Notes: generated by a model not told the origin, from the sequence alone. A DNA stretch of 64,000 nt from Methanobacterium sp. (GCF_038562635.1 NZ_JBCFBO010000001.1:1-64000); one strand, 5' to 3'; positions 1-9,657 are shown, numbered from the stretch's first letter. Made by a program: numbers and translations.

Positions 1-748
1 CATTTTCTTCTATGAATTGGTCTACAGTTTTTAAAGCAGATAATCGGTCTGTAAAGTTAGTTATATCTGTTCTTTCTTGAGTTATGGATTTAGTTAATCC
101 ATCTCTTTCTCTCCAATAATAGATTGGCCATTTAGCATCTGCTAAAACTGCGGTTGATCTGGATTTGAAATGTGCAGGGATAGTTACTGGAATATCTTCG
201 TATAAAACTCCTTCTGGAAATTTGAAATTGTTTTCTCTCCAGAATTCTGTTTTGAATAGTTTATTCCATGCTGTTGTGTCGTATATTAATTCTGGGTTTT
301 TAGTGATGTGTGTGTTCTCAATAGTTTCTTTGAATATTTTTTTATGTAAACTTGAATCATAATATCTTTTGGAGTTGAATCTTCTTACGTTTCCAGTTAT
401 TATGTCGTGTTTCCCGTTTTCAGACATTTCATATAATTTTTTATAAGCGTCCTTTGATAAGAAGTCATCAGAATCCACGAAAGCAATGTATTCTCCATTA
501 ACAAGAGGAATAGCGTAATTTCTTGCTTGGCCTAATCCTCCGTTGGGTTTTGTTATTAGGTGGAAGTTTTCGTATTTGTTTGCATATTCTGCAGCAATCT
601 TACCACTGGAATCTGTTGAACCATCATTCACCATTAAAACTTCAATTTCTTTTAATGATTGATTAACTAGTGAATCCAAGCATTCTTTAAGGTATTCTTC
701 TACATTGTAAATTGGAACAATTACACTAACTTTTATATTGTTTAACAT
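1..748 (-). CDS. Family 2 glycosyltransferase, 3' end beyond the window
   Basis: The frame opens at an ATG at 748 on the minus strand and runs off the left edge, leaving about 249 residues. The N-terminus VSVIVPIYNVEEYLKECL and the following VNDGSTDSSG and FVDSDDF (metal-binding DXD) are classic GT-A family 2 motifs, so the product should transfer a sugar from a nucleotide-sugar on the cytoplasmic face of the membrane. The GLGQARNYAI stretch between them is typical of surface-polysaccharide enzymes. It is the most downstream visible gene of a minus-strand set with a nucleotidyltransferase and GpsA, 37 bp after the former, which suggests one operon for a surface polymer. Acceptor and donor cannot be read from sequence. 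Confidence 0.9.
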   Translation of the reverse strand, partial: MLNNIKVSVIVPIYNVEEYLKECLDSLVNQSLKEIEVLMVNDGSTDSSGKIAAEYANKYENFHLITKPNGGLGQARNYAIPLVNGEYIAFVDSDDFLSKDAYKKLYEMSENGKHDIITGNVRRFNSKRYYDSSLHKKIFKETIENTHITKNPELIYDTTAWNKLFKTEFWRENNFKFPEGVLYEDIPVTIPAHFKSRSTAVLADAKWPIYYWRERDGLTKSITQERTDITNFTDRLSALKTVDQFIEEN

Positions 749-785
749 TTCATCCCCTAATGAAATTATCTTAAATATCTAATAT

Positions 786-1514
786 TCAAATTTTATTGTT
801 AAACTCTTCAATCAAAGTGTGGGCATATTCCCAGTCATTTTTGTCATCTATTTCTGTCCATTTTAACCCGTTAGTGTAAAAATATTCAATTCTAGATTTT
901 TTACTAAGGTCTTTATAGGTCAAATCATAATAATTTTGGACGTCTTCTGCAATTAAACCTTCTAAAATAGAATTAAACATGGATAAATCATTTTTAGATA
1001 TTTTTGAAACCCCTATAAATTCTCCAGAGGCCATATCGATATTTATTCCTTTTCCAATTTCCATTATTACATTATCTTCAATCCGTATCTTAAAAGACTC
1101 TTCATTTAACTGTTTATAATTGTCCACTACGAGGGCAGTTTCGTTGATCGCAAGCAGACCTGAAATTATACGCTCATCCACAACGTTATCTCCATTGATG
1201 ATTAATACATCTTCATTTAGCTGCCTGGTCGCCAAACTAACAGAACAAGATGTATTTGTTTGGGAATATCTTTTATTTTCAACGGTATTTATTTCAACAT
1301 CGCATCTGTTCTTCAGGTCCTCAATTTTTTCAATTACCCTTTCTTTTTTGTGACCTAAAACTATAATAAACTTATTAATACCACTGGAAATGCAGTTTAT
1401 CATCATGCGTTCCAGTAAACTCATATTATCAATCTCAAGCAGGGGTTTGGGAATATCTTTGGTTAATGGCATCAATCGGGTTCCTGTTCCTGCCGCTAAT
1501 ATTATTGCTATCAT
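786..1514 (-). CDS. Sugar/alditol-phosphate nucleotidyltransferase
   Basis: The 242-residue protein begins MIAIILAAGTGTRLMPLT and continues PKPLLEI, the nucleotide-binding signature of the NTP-transferase family that joins a phosphorylated sugar or alcohol to CTP, UTP or dTTP. A second acidic motif, INGDN, lies near residue 105 where the metal and sugar phosphate bind. The short single-domain form resembles LicC/inositol-phosphate-type cytidylyltransferases more than the longer glucose-1-phosphate enzymes, which carry a C-terminal beta-helix. A good AGGTGAT ribosome site precedes the ATG. It lies 60 bp downstream of gpsA, so making an activated glycerol phosphate such as CDP-glycerol is an attractive but unproven role. 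Inositol or choline phosphate are alternatives. Confidence 0.8.
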   Translation of the reverse strand: MIAIILAAGTGTRLMPLTKDIPKPLLEIDNMSLLERMMINCISSGINKFIIVLGHKKERVIEKIEDLKNRCDVEINTVENKRYSQTNTSCSVSLATRQLNEDVLIINGDNVVDERIISGLLAINETALVVDNYKQLNEESFKIRIEDNVIMEIGKGINIDMASGEFIGVSKISKNDLSMFNSILEGLIAEDVQNYYDLTYKDLSKKSRIEYFYTNGLKWTEIDDKNDWEYAHTLIEEFNNKI

Positions 1515-1574
1515 AAAATCACCTAACTATTTGCTATTAGTGTATTTTAATAAAAATTTTGTAAAATATTGAAT

Positions 1575-2549
1575 TTAGCATTCCATTTTATCCCATAGTT
1601 TCTTAAAAGCTATTTTTGGAGGTATAGATTCCACTATAATATCATATACAAAATCAACAATTGTACTGTCTATAGAAGTCTTATCACATAGTGCTTTTAT
1701 GGCCATTATGGAGTTTTTACCTTCAAATATTATTCCTGAGGCTTTTTCATCTACAACTATCCTTTGACCATATAACATCCCTAGAGTGTGGTTCCTACTT
1801 TCTCCAGATGTAGATGTTAAAACTACGTCTCCAAATCCACAGTAATCGTTAACCGTATCTCTTTTACCACCTAATGCTTCTATTAAGTCTTTAGTTTCAT
1901 TAAATCCTTTAGTTAACACGGCATATCTTGCATTATCATTTAAATTCATTCCTTCACATATACCATAGGCAATTGCATTTATGTTCTTAATTACGCCGCA
2001 ACATTCTGTCCCGATTACATCTTTGTTTAATTTAACCTTAAATTCGTCTGTAGTTAATACTTTTTTAACCAGATCCAGATGTTTTGGATCGTCAGAAGCT
2101 ATATTGGCTACTGTAAACAGTGAAAGTGCAATTTCAGATGCAAAGTTAGGTCCAGATAATATAACTGGAGATCTATCAAAGTATTCTGTCACGATTTCAC
2201 TCATAGTTTTTAATGATGGATATTCTATCCCTTTAGCTGTACTTACGAGTATACAGTCTTTACAGATGAATTTAGATAACTCTTTTAGAGGAGATCTAAT
2301 TCCAGATGACGGAACACATAAAAATACGATATCACAACTTTTAACATGGTTAAAATCATTGACAGGGATAATATTTTCTGCTAACTTTAAATTAGGATAG
2401 TATTCAGTGTTATGTCTTGTTTTAGCTATTTCATCGACAACTCCTTTTCTTCGGGCGTATAAATAAACTGAATTTGCATTAACAGAGATAAGTTGTGCAA
2501 TAGCTGTTCCGAGTCCACCGGCTCCAATAACTGAAACTTTTAAATCCAT
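1575..2549 (-). CDS. gpsA: NAD(P)-dependent glycerol-3-phosphate dehydrogenase (bacterial GpsA type)
   Basis: The enzyme interconverts dihydroxyacetone phosphate and sn-glycerol-3-phosphate. The 324 residues show the Rossmann motif GAGGLGTA near residue 9, GPNFASEI near 133, the catalytic Lys188 in GVIKNINAIAYG, and GFGDVVLTSTSGESRNH near 240, all in the usual GpsA order and length. RBS GAGGTGAA precedes the ATG. Archaeal membrane lipids use sn-glycerol-1-phosphate made by an unrelated enzyme, so GpsA is not needed for lipids here. Its place beside a nucleotidyltransferase and glycosyltransferases suggests glycerol phosphate for a surface polymer. Acquisition from bacteria is likely but not shown by this window alone. 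Confidence 0.9.
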   Translation of the reverse strand: MDLKVSVIGAGGLGTAIAQLISVNANSVYLYARRKGVVDEIAKTRHNTEYYPNLKLAENIIPVNDFNHVKSCDIVFLCVPSSGIRSPLKELSKFICKDCILVSTAKGIEYPSLKTMSEIVTEYFDRSPVILSGPNFASEIALSLFTVANIASDDPKHLDLVKKVLTTDEFKVKLNKDVIGTECCGVIKNINAIAYGICEGMNLNDNARYAVLTKGFNETKDLIEALGGKRDTVNDYCGFGDVVLTSTSGESRNHTLGMLYGQRIVVDEKASGIIFEGKNSIMAIKALCDKTSIDSTIVDFVYDIIVESIPPKIAFKKLWDKMEC

Positions 2550-2991
2550 GAATTCACCTCAATAGTTGTCAAATTGAAATTAATAAAATAATCAACATAT
2601 CATTAGATTCAATATTAATAAACTAATTTAAATACTAAATTGTGATTAATAATCCTTATATTTATTACTTATGTGCTAAAATAATGGAAATGAAGTAATA
2701 TAATATTTCTTTTTCAAAATGAATTTAGGAGATATTTGCAATGTATTGTATTTAAAGGTTTCAAAATAAATTGTTTGTTTTTATATTAGTATAATGGTTC
2801 TAAATTTGGATAATAAGTTTTTATTGCAATAATTCTGTATCGTGTTTTTATAATAAAAAATTATTATAAATGGATACTAATAAGTATATAACTCATATAA
2901 ATCTTATATTTTATATTACAATGGTTATTTGCCGATATTTATTAATACATGGTGATATTATTACTAATTATAATGGATACTTGTGGTTAGG
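2550..2991. other. Divergent AT-rich intergenic region
   Basis: About 440 bp between the minus-strand gpsA operon and the plus-strand acyltransferase. It must hold both divergent promoters. Several T/A-rich tracts could be TATA boxes, but none stands out and I see no ORF with a ribosome site, no RNA and no repeat. Confidence 0.5.
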
Positions 2992-4071
2992 ATGATTCGC
3001 GATCTTAAATTTGATAACTTAAGGGGTTTAGCTATAATACTGGTAGTTTTTGGCCATTTTATTGGCAGCTGTTTAGTTGCTAACCGTTTTGTCGGTAGTG
3101 CTTTAGATTTAGCTTATACTTCAATATATCTTTTTCATATGCCTTTATTTATATTTATAAGTGGTTATTTCTCTAAAATTGCTTCAGATACTAATGTGAA
3201 AGCTTTAAAGAATGTTTTCATACCATATTTATTATTTAATACAGTGTGGATACTGTCTGTTTTTTTAATAGATGGAAATTTATCCAGAACTATGTATATA
3301 ATACCTGGTTATGGGTTGTGGTACTTATTAAGCCTTTTCTTCTGGAGAACCTTTTTACCGGCTGCAGATAGAATAAAATATGTTTTCTGGTTTAGTATTT
3401 TATTAGCACTGTTTATAGGAGTAATTGATTTTAAATCAGACCTTTTATCAATTTCAAGGACTATATGTTTCTTCCCGGTATTTCTTTTTGGATATTATTT
3501 CAAAGATTTAAAAGAAAAGTTTACCTTTAATAAATATTTATCTGCAGGAGTTTTTGTAGCATTAATTACAGCTGCGACTTTGTTTTTTGTTTTTAAATCA
3601 AGTAGACTTCTAATGTTAAAAAATTCCTATGTTGATATGCATATGGGAAATGCAGAAGGTATAATTTTAAGACTTATAGTTATATCCGTTGGAATATTGT
3701 GTTGTATTCTTCTATTTAATATTATGACCTCTAAAAAAACATTTTTAACTAAAATGGGAAGAAATTCGCTGGCTATTTATGTTTTACATTTGTATTTTGT
3801 AAGTTATTTACCCTATATATTCAAATATTTAGGTTTTAACTTCCTATTTAAGAATTACATTTTTTGTGTGGTTTATATTGGTTTAGGGGCAATTATCGTC
3901 CTATTTGTCTTGTCTAGAGATGTAGTTAGCAATGGTGTGAGGGCATTGACTGACATTGCCGTAAAAATCTTAATAAAAGATGAATCTCAAAATAACAGTA
4001 AGTTAATTCCAGGTAATATACGTGGATTTTTAGCCAGAATATTGAATTTAAGCAGTATTTATAAAAGGTAA
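2992..4071 (+). CDS. Membrane acyltransferase (acyltransferase family 3, OatA-like)
   Basis: About 359 residues forming a multi-spanning membrane protein with some ten hydrophobic segments. LRGLAIILVVFGHF near the N-terminus carries the conserved Arg and His of acyltransferase family 3, whose members move acetyl or succinyl groups onto sugars of surface polymers. FPVFLFGYYF and the late NSLAIYVLHLYF segment are also typical. I chose ATG 2992; GTG 2983 is in frame, and neither has a strong ribosome site. It opens a plus-strand run of surface-polymer genes, so O-acylation of that polymer is the likely job. The C-terminal 50 residues are charged and probably cytoplasmic. Confidence 0.85.
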   Translation: MIRDLKFDNLRGLAIILVVFGHFIGSCLVANRFVGSALDLAYTSIYLFHMPLFIFISGYFSKIASDTNVKALKNVFIPYLLFNTVWILSVFLIDGNLSRTMYIIPGYGLWYLLSLFFWRTFLPAADRIKYVFWFSILLALFIGVIDFKSDLLSISRTICFFPVFLFGYYFKDLKEKFTFNKYLSAGVFVALITAATLFFVFKSSRLLMLKNSYVDMHMGNAEGIILRLIVISVGILCCILLFNIMTSKKTFLTKMGRNSLAIYVLHLYFVSYLPYIFKYLGFNFLFKNYIFCVVYIGLGAIIVLFVLSRDVVSNGVRALTDIAVKILIKDESQNNSKLIPGNIRGFLARILNLSSIYKR

Positions 4072-4110
4072 TATCATATAAAATGGTTATTAACTTAAAA
4101 GGAAATTTCT

Positions 4111-5070
4111 ATGGATACAAAAATTTCAGTAATTATACCTAATTTTAATGGGAGGCAGTTCATTAAAACGTGTCTTGATTCGATTAAAAGACAAAATTAC
4201 TCCTTTTATGAGGTAATAATCATAGATAACGCGTCATCTGATGAAAGTGTAAGGTATATTCATGAAAATTATCCTGAATTCACTTTAATACAAAACAAAG
4301 AAAATTTGGGCTTCGCAGCTGCAGTTAATCAGGGAATTAGAAGTTCATCTTCAGATTATGTGTTTCTTTTAAATAATGATGTGGAACTAGAGCTAAATTC
4401 CATTTCAAATCTTCTAAAATGTGTTGAAAAAGATGAAAATATCTTTGCAGCCTCTTCCAAGATGATTCAATATGCAGATAGAAGCAAAATGGACGATGCT
4501 GGAGATGAATACACTGTTTTAGGCTGGACCCGGAAAGTAGGTGATGGAAAATCTCCAGATCTATATGTCACAGAAAGAGAAACTTTCAGTGCCTGCGCTG
4601 GAGCTGCTCTTTATAGAAGAAGCATTTTAGATGAACTGGGATGCTTTGATGAAAATTTCTTTGCATATATGGAAGATGTGGATATCAGCTATAGAGCAAG
4701 AATTCAAGGGTATAAATGTGTATATTGTCCTGAGGCTGTTGTCTACCATTTTGGCAGTGGAACCAGCGGTAGTAAGTATAATGAGTTTAAAATCAGATTA
4801 GCTGCGAGGAATAATATTTATGTTCCATATAAAAATATGCCATGGCCTCAACTAATAATAAACGGTATTTTTTTACTTGCAGGCTACTTCATAAAGTACA
4901 TATTTTTCTTTAAAAAAGGATATGGCAGTACCTATTTAAGTGGTCTAAAAGAGGGATTTAATTCTTTAGGGAAACTTGAAAAAACGAAATATGAAAATAA
5001 AAATATTATCAATTATTTAAAGATAGAATGGTTTTTAATTAAAAATACTGTTAAATTCATTTTTTTTTAA
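4111..5070 (+). CDS. Family 2 glycosyltransferase (rhamnosyltransferase-like)
   Basis: The 319-residue protein has KISVIIPNFNGRQFI, IIDNASSDES, a LLNNDVEL metal-binding site near residue 90, an acceptor-region EDVDISYRARIQGYKC and YHFGSGT. This set and order match WbbL-type family 2 enzymes that add rhamnose or a related sugar to a polyprenyl-linked glycan. A hydrophobic stretch near 250-275 probably ties the C-terminus to the membrane. RBS AAGGAAAT precedes the ATG. It follows the acyltransferase by 39 bp in the same direction. The sugar specificity is unknown. Confidence 0.9.
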   Translation: MDTKISVIIPNFNGRQFIKTCLDSIKRQNYSFYEVIIIDNASSDESVRYIHENYPEFTLIQNKENLGFAAAVNQGIRSSSSDYVFLLNNDVELELNSISNLLKCVEKDENIFAASSKMIQYADRSKMDDAGDEYTVLGWTRKVGDGKSPDLYVTERETFSACAGAALYRRSILDELGCFDENFFAYMEDVDISYRARIQGYKCVYCPEAVVYHFGSGTSGSKYNEFKIRLAARNNIYVPYKNMPWPQLIINGIFLLAGYFIKYIFFFKKGYGSTYLSGLKEGFNSLGKLEKTKYENKNIINYLKIEWFLIKNTVKFIFF

Positions 5071-5502
5071 TACAAAACCTTTTCATATGCCTGTGAAAAT
5101 GTAAAATGTAGTATTTGATATGATCTATAAGTATAAGTACCTGCAAATTTAATTTTTTAAATAAAGTATAAAATTTTTACTAATTATATTTAACTGGATA
5201 TTATTAATTATATTTATTATCAGACTTAATTTTTTCTAGATAAGGTACTATTTTTTTATAAATATTACATATTTTTTTTAATTATTTGACTAAAGCATGT
5301 TTTTTTATTAAAAATATTATTAAATTTATTATTATATGAAAAATGTATAGTAAAGCTTATCTTTCTTATTTTAATATAATATTATAACCTCCTGAAATGT
5401 TAAATAACTTTTCAATCTTGTAATCAAAAAATTAAAGAAAGTATTACTTAAGATTGATTGTTTCAATTCTCAAGTAGAATATTTTATATAGAGGCGGAGT
5501 TT
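5071..5502. other. AT-rich intergenic gap
   Basis: About 430 bp of very AT-rich DNA between two same-strand glycosyltransferase genes. The length suggests a separate promoter for the downstream three genes. I see no ORF with a ribosome site, no repeat and no obvious RNA. Confidence 0.5.
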
Positions 5503-6438
5503 ATGGACTTATCTATAATAATAGTGAACTATCGTACATATGATTTAACAAAACAAACCATAGAATCTGTAATCAACAAAAAACACCCTTTCAGTTATGA
5601 AATATATGTGGTGGACAATGCATCAGCTGACGGCAGTCTCGAAAATCTAAAAAAAGATTTTTTCAGAGAATCAGAAACTGGTCTAATTAAATTTATTGCA
5701 AATGAAGAAAATAAAGGCTTTGCCCACGCAAACAATTTGGCCCTGAATCAAATATCTTCTAAATATGTACTGTTACTTAATTCTGATACCATAGTTGTTG
5801 ACGACTGCATTGAAAAATGCATAGAATACATGGAAAATGATAATGCATTAGGTGCAGTAGGATGTAAAGTTGTTCTACCAGACGGCACGTTGGATAAAGC
5901 ATGTAGAAGAAGTTTTCCCGATTTCAATGTTTCATTTTATCGAATGACTGGATTGTCACACATTTTTCCAAAAAGTGAACGTTTTGGAAGGTATAACCTC
6001 ACATATCTTGATGAAAATGAAACTTATGAAGTTGATTGTTTAGTTGGAGCTTTCATGATGCTAAGATCTGCTGCTATCCGTCAAGTAGGGCTTCTAGATG
6101 AAACATTTTTCATGTATGGGGAAGATATTGACTGGTGCTATAGAATTAAAGCAGCTGGCTGGAAAATAGTGTATTACAGTGATGCTGAAATAATCCATTA
6201 CAAGGGAGCAAGCAGTAAACAAAAAAATAAGCTCATATATGAGTTTTACAGGGCAATGTATATATTTTACAACAAACACTACAAAGATGAGTATTCTAGA
6301 ATTATAACCGCAATTACATATGCAGGAATATGGGGAATGTATGGATTAAAACTATCTTTAAACACATTAAAAATTAACTATGGCATGATTATGCCTAATA
6401 AAACTCCAAAAGAACCTGTTTCGCAACTATCTAAATAA
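5503..6438 (+). CDS. Family 2 glycosyltransferase
   Basis: About 311 residues from ATG 5503, which follows the ribosome site GGCGGAG; the frame extends upstream to a TTG at 5458, but that extension lacks such a site and precedes the conserved N-terminus. Motifs are LSIIIVNYRTYDLT, VVDNASADGS, LLLNSDTIV (DXD-like), a variable middle, then GEDIDWCYRIKAAGWKI and YYSDAEIIHY. This is the same WbbL-like architecture as the gene at 4111, and the two may add successive sugars to one glycan. The 26-bp gap to the glycosylphosphotransferase indicates co-transcription. Confidence 0.9.
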   Translation: MDLSIIIVNYRTYDLTKQTIESVINKKHPFSYEIYVVDNASADGSLENLKKDFFRESETGLIKFIANEENKGFAHANNLALNQISSKYVLLLNSDTIVVDDCIEKCIEYMENDNALGAVGCKVVLPDGTLDKACRRSFPDFNVSFYRMTGLSHIFPKSERFGRYNLTYLDENETYEVDCLVGAFMMLRSAAIRQVGLLDETFFMYGEDIDWCYRIKAAGWKIVYYSDAEIIHYKGASSKQKNKLIYEFYRAMYIFYNKHYKDEYSRIITAITYAGIWGMYGLKLSLNTLKINYGMIMPNKTPKEPVSQLSK

Positions 6439-6464
6439 GATATAATTGGTGAATTGGTGATGGA

Positions 6465-7865
6465 ATGATCAGGCAAAATCAAAGATTTTTTAATCTGGCT
6501 CTAGTAATTATAGACATAATAGTAATCGCATTTTCACTCGTATGCGCATGGTTTGTCCGTTTTCAGAGTAATTTATTTATTCATGAGTCTAATTTAGGTT
6601 TTGGGTACTATATGTTATCCCTTTTAGTGATTATACCATTATATATTTTATTATATTCTGTTTTTGGTTTATATACTCCTCAAAGGACTAAAAGCGTTAG
6701 ATCATTGCCTGTAAATATCATTAAAGCAAATGTTATGGGATTATTAATGCTTGTAACGTTCCTTTTTATAATTGAACAAATTGATTACTCCAGGTATTTA
6801 CTTGCATTATTTGCCGTATTCAGTACCGTATTTTCCAGTATTGAAAGAATCATATTCAGACAATCACTTCGATTTATACGCAGCAAGGGTTTTAATATTA
6901 AATATATCCTAATGATAGGGGGAGGAGTACTAGGTGAACAGGTTGCAACTAAACTCAATCAGCGTGAATATCTAGGATATAATATAATTGGATTCTTAGA
7001 TGATAATATTGAAAATGGACATAAAATTGCAAATTCTCAAGTAATAGGAAACATTGATGACTTATGTGATGTTATTTTAACAAATCAGATAGATAAGGTA
7101 ATTATAACAATATCTCCAAGACATTCTGCTCTATTAGAATCTATAATAGATTTATGCGAAAGGTATGGTGTAAAAGCAGAAATTGTACCTGACTATTATA
7201 GATACTTCCCTGCAAAACACTATATCGATATGATAGATGACATTCCAATTATAGACGTTAGATACGTTCCTTTGGATAGTTCGTTTAAAAAAATCGTTAA
7301 AAGAATTTCAGATCTTCTATTTGCTATAATCGGCATTATCCTTCTTTCGCCTGTCCTGATTTTAACTGCCTTTATAATAAAATTAAGTTCTCCAGGACCA
7401 ATTATATTTAAACAGGAAAGGATAGGGTTTAACAGGAGAAAATTTGTGATGTATAAATTTCGCAGTATGAAAATTCAGGAGGGAGAAGCAGAAAAACATC
7501 AATGGACAGTTAAAGATGACCCCCGTACCACTAAATTTGGTTCATTTATCCGGAAAACAAGTATTGATGAACTTCCACAGCTTTTTAATATATTAAAGGG
7601 AGATATGAGTTTAATAGGCCCTAGGCCTGAGCGCCCTTATTTTGTAGAAAAGTTCCGTGAGGAAGTTCCAGATTACATGATTAAACATCATGTACGTCCT
7701 GGGATGAGTGGTTGGGCTCAAGTACATGGGTGGAGAGGAAATACTTCCATCAAAAAGAGGATAGAATTTGATATCTATTATGTGGAAAACTGGACTTTAA
7801 TTTTAGATGTAAAGATATTTTTAATGACTTTAATCCAGGGTTTTGTTAATAAGAATGCTTATTGA
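6465..7865 (+). CDS. Initiating polyprenyl-phosphate glycosylphosphotransferase (WcaJ/EpsL type)
   Basis: The enzyme moves a sugar phosphate from a nucleotide-sugar to a polyprenyl phosphate, the first committed step of a lipid-linked glycan. The 466 residues hold four or five N-terminal membrane helices (to about 125), a Rossmann-like CoA_binding_3 domain (about 140-255, ILMIGGGVLGEQVA), another helix near 280 and the C-terminal bacterial sugar transferase domain with GPIIFKQERIGFNRR, FRSMK, DELPQLFNILKGDMS, GPRPERP and PGMSGWAQVHG. All catalytic motifs are present. Start ATG 6465 follows GGTGATG. It appears to be the key enzyme of the surface-polymer cluster. Confidence 0.93.
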   Translation: MIRQNQRFFNLALVIIDIIVIAFSLVCAWFVRFQSNLFIHESNLGFGYYMLSLLVIIPLYILLYSVFGLYTPQRTKSVRSLPVNIIKANVMGLLMLVTFLFIIEQIDYSRYLLALFAVFSTVFSSIERIIFRQSLRFIRSKGFNIKYILMIGGGVLGEQVATKLNQREYLGYNIIGFLDDNIENGHKIANSQVIGNIDDLCDVILTNQIDKVIITISPRHSALLESIIDLCERYGVKAEIVPDYYRYFPAKHYIDMIDDIPIIDVRYVPLDSSFKKIVKRISDLLFAIIGIILLSPVLILTAFIIKLSSPGPIIFKQERIGFNRRKFVMYKFRSMKIQEGEAEKHQWTVKDDPRTTKFGSFIRKTSIDELPQLFNILKGDMSLIGPRPERPYFVEKFREEVPDYMIKHHVRPGMSGWAQVHGWRGNTSIKKRIEFDIYYVENWTLILDVKIFLMTLIQGFVNKNAY

Positions 7866-7969
7866 ATGATTTTTGATTAGATTGAATCATACCAATATTT
7901 ACCAAAGGTTATATGGTATGAATTACTATTACTATTTTTAAATTCAAGATTTGATTGTAGGTTAATAAT

Positions 7970-8701
7970 ATGTCATTGAAAGATATGTCATGGAAAAAGA
8001 GAATTGCTATCATAATTCTAGTCATTTTCATTGCAGGCATTTTATTTGTAGCTTATGAATATGAAACTACAACTTCGGATGAAAATGTACTGCAAGGAGA
8101 CCATAACATACTTATTCTCTGTGCAGATCCTTCAGAAAAGAGGCCAGGTATTGGGGCTGTAGATATGGCTTTTGTAGTCCATACACATGATGGAAATATT
8201 GAAAATGTAACACCAATATATCCTGGTGGTATGGCTCATCCAACTGCTTCACCTCCTGAGTATCTAAAAGAAACGCAGGGTGTAAATAAACTTTATCTCC
8301 ATGATTCCCTATGGGATGCTAATGTAGAAACTGGAACTAAGCTAGCTCAAGAGATTGTTCAATACCATACTGGCTATAAAACGGATGTTGTTGTAGTGGT
8401 AACTCCTGATGCTATAGATGCATTGATAAATGCTATTGGGCCAATATATGTTAATGGCACAGATGTTACTGGTAGTTCTATAGCTTTCGTACGAAATGAA
8501 CAGTATAATGAAAGTATGAGTAGGGGCGAAGCTGTAAAATCGGTTATGAATCCTATGATGAATGCTATAAAGGATAAAAGCAAATTTTCTGCATTTTTAC
8601 AGGCAGCTACCGCCCAATATGCCTTGGGAAACATAGTAGTTGTGCCAAGGGATGCATTTGTAAAGATATCTATTGCATATGGGTTTAAATCTTTACTTTA
8701 A
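7970..8701 (+). CDS. Membrane-anchored LCP/DUF4012-like protein
   Basis: A 243-residue protein with one N-terminal membrane helix (about 11-30) and an outside domain. NILILCADPSEKRPGIGAVD followed by a short strand and DAIDALINAIGPI further on resembles the layout of LytR-CpsA-Psr and DUF4012 proteins; in bacteria LCP enzymes attach lipid-linked glycopolymers to the cell wall. It follows the initiating glycosylphosphotransferase, which fits attachment of a glycan to pseudomurein. The usual LCP arginines that bind the pyrophosphate are not all obvious, and the protein is shorter than typical DUF4012 members, so the enzymatic role is a hypothesis. RBS AGGTTA precedes the ATG. Confidence 0.6.
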   Translation: MSLKDMSWKKRIAIIILVIFIAGILFVAYEYETTTSDENVLQGDHNILILCADPSEKRPGIGAVDMAFVVHTHDGNIENVTPIYPGGMAHPTASPPEYLKETQGVNKLYLHDSLWDANVETGTKLAQEIVQYHTGYKTDVVVVVTPDAIDALINAIGPIYVNGTDVTGSSIAFVRNEQYNESMSRGEAVKSVMNPMMNAIKDKSKFSAFLQAATAQYALGNIVVVPRDAFVKISIAYGFKSLL

Positions 8702-8721
8702 TTTGTTGAATCAAAAATTTT

Positions 8722-8863
8722 TCAAAAATTCCCTCAAAATCTTTGATTTTGTAACTGCAAACACAACGTGTTTGCATGTTTCATTTCCTGAACCGTGAAA
8801 TCGAAGATTTCGCAGGCCACAAACACAAGGGTGTTTGTTGGCTTTGGTTTTGAGAATTTTTGC
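8722..8863. repeat. Mini-hairpin cluster 1 (four hairpins inside an outer stem)
   Basis: Starts 20 bp after the stop of the LCP-like gene. Four short inverted repeats lie in a row: 8735-8741/8745-8751 (7 bp, 3-nt loop), 8757-8764/8768-8775 (8 bp, loop AAC), 8797-8802/8806-8811 (6 bp, loop GAA) and 8819-8826/8831-8838 (8 bp, loop AAGG). The flanks 8723-8739 and 8847-8862 pair imperfectly (CAAAAATTC with GAATTTTTG, plus TCAAAA with TTTTGA), so the whole unit can fold as a multibranched structure. Similar clusters occur at seven other sites in the window. Confidence 0.8.
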
Positions 8864-9074
8864 AGGATTTCCTTTTTTATTAGTTAAATAGGTAGTATTT
8901 ATTCTTAACTAAGATAATATACATCATCAAATACTAATAGTAAAAACAATACTCATATACACTAAATCCACTTCAAAGTATGTTAAATAGATGATATTTA
9001 TTTAAATGATGTATTAACTGATTTAAATGCAATAACTTAATTATTTTTTTTTAAAATTAAAATTTAGTTAAAAT

Positions 9075-9344
9075 CTATGGTTTATGAGTTTCCCATACGT
9101 CTTCAATTTCATTTAATGAAAATTCACCCAATTTACGATGGAATTGAGTATTATTCCAGTAATTAAACCATACTTCTGAATGTATAAGTTCAATATAGTT
9201 TGTATTCACTTTGTAAATATTAAATCGTAATTTAACGCTTAATAACACGCCCTCAGTAACTTTGAAAATTTCTTTATTTTTTTTAGATTCCTCTTTTATA
9301 AACCCAATGTCTTTAATTTTTTCTATAAATTCTGTTTTTTCCAA
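9075..9344 (-). CDS. Small protein of unknown function
   Basis: An 89-residue mixed alpha/beta protein rich in Lys, Glu and aromatic residues (EVWFNYWNN near residue 60), with no signal peptide, membrane helix or metal motif. It would start at a TTG at 9344, preceded by AGAGGA at good spacing. I do not recognise the family. It stands alone between hairpin cluster 1 and a zinc-ribbon gene. The non-ATG start and isolation leave some doubt that it is expressed. Confidence 0.5.
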   Translation of the reverse strand: MEKTEFIEKIKDIGFIKEESKKNKEIFKVTEGVLLSVKLRFNIYKVNTNYIELIHSEVWFNYWNNTQFHRKLGEFSLNEIEDVWETHKP

Positions 9345-9657
9345 CTAAAATTCCTCTTTAAAATTTGTATAGTAATCTGTTCTTTTGTAATAAATAGTTT
9401 TTTTAAGTGAGCTTTATAACCGTGCCGATCTAACAAGATTAATTACAGTTGTACAAAGCCCACGGGTTTGAGAGTTTTTGACAGTTTTTCGAGTACTGAT
9501 TCTATTTTTTTTAAAATATATCTTTAATTTTGAGTATTGCATATTGGCATACTTACCACAAATAGAAACAATAAATTACCTGAAAATATTTAATATCATT
9601 TAAAGAATAATCATAAATTATGCTTTGAAATTATGTAAAAATATGCTTAAATAGCGA
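9345..9657. other. Intergenic region with a small GC-richer patch
   Basis: About 310 bp. Near 9411-9465 a GC-richer patch has GCTTT(9411), CCGTG(9420), AAAGC(9455) and CACGG(9461), which could pair as a pseudoknot, but the pairings are short and competing ones exist. Nothing else is seen. Confidence 0.3.

Noticed and set aside
9411..9465. Possible pseudoknot RNA
   Set aside because: Only two 5-bp pairings that compete with other local stems, and no promoter-like sequence close upstream.
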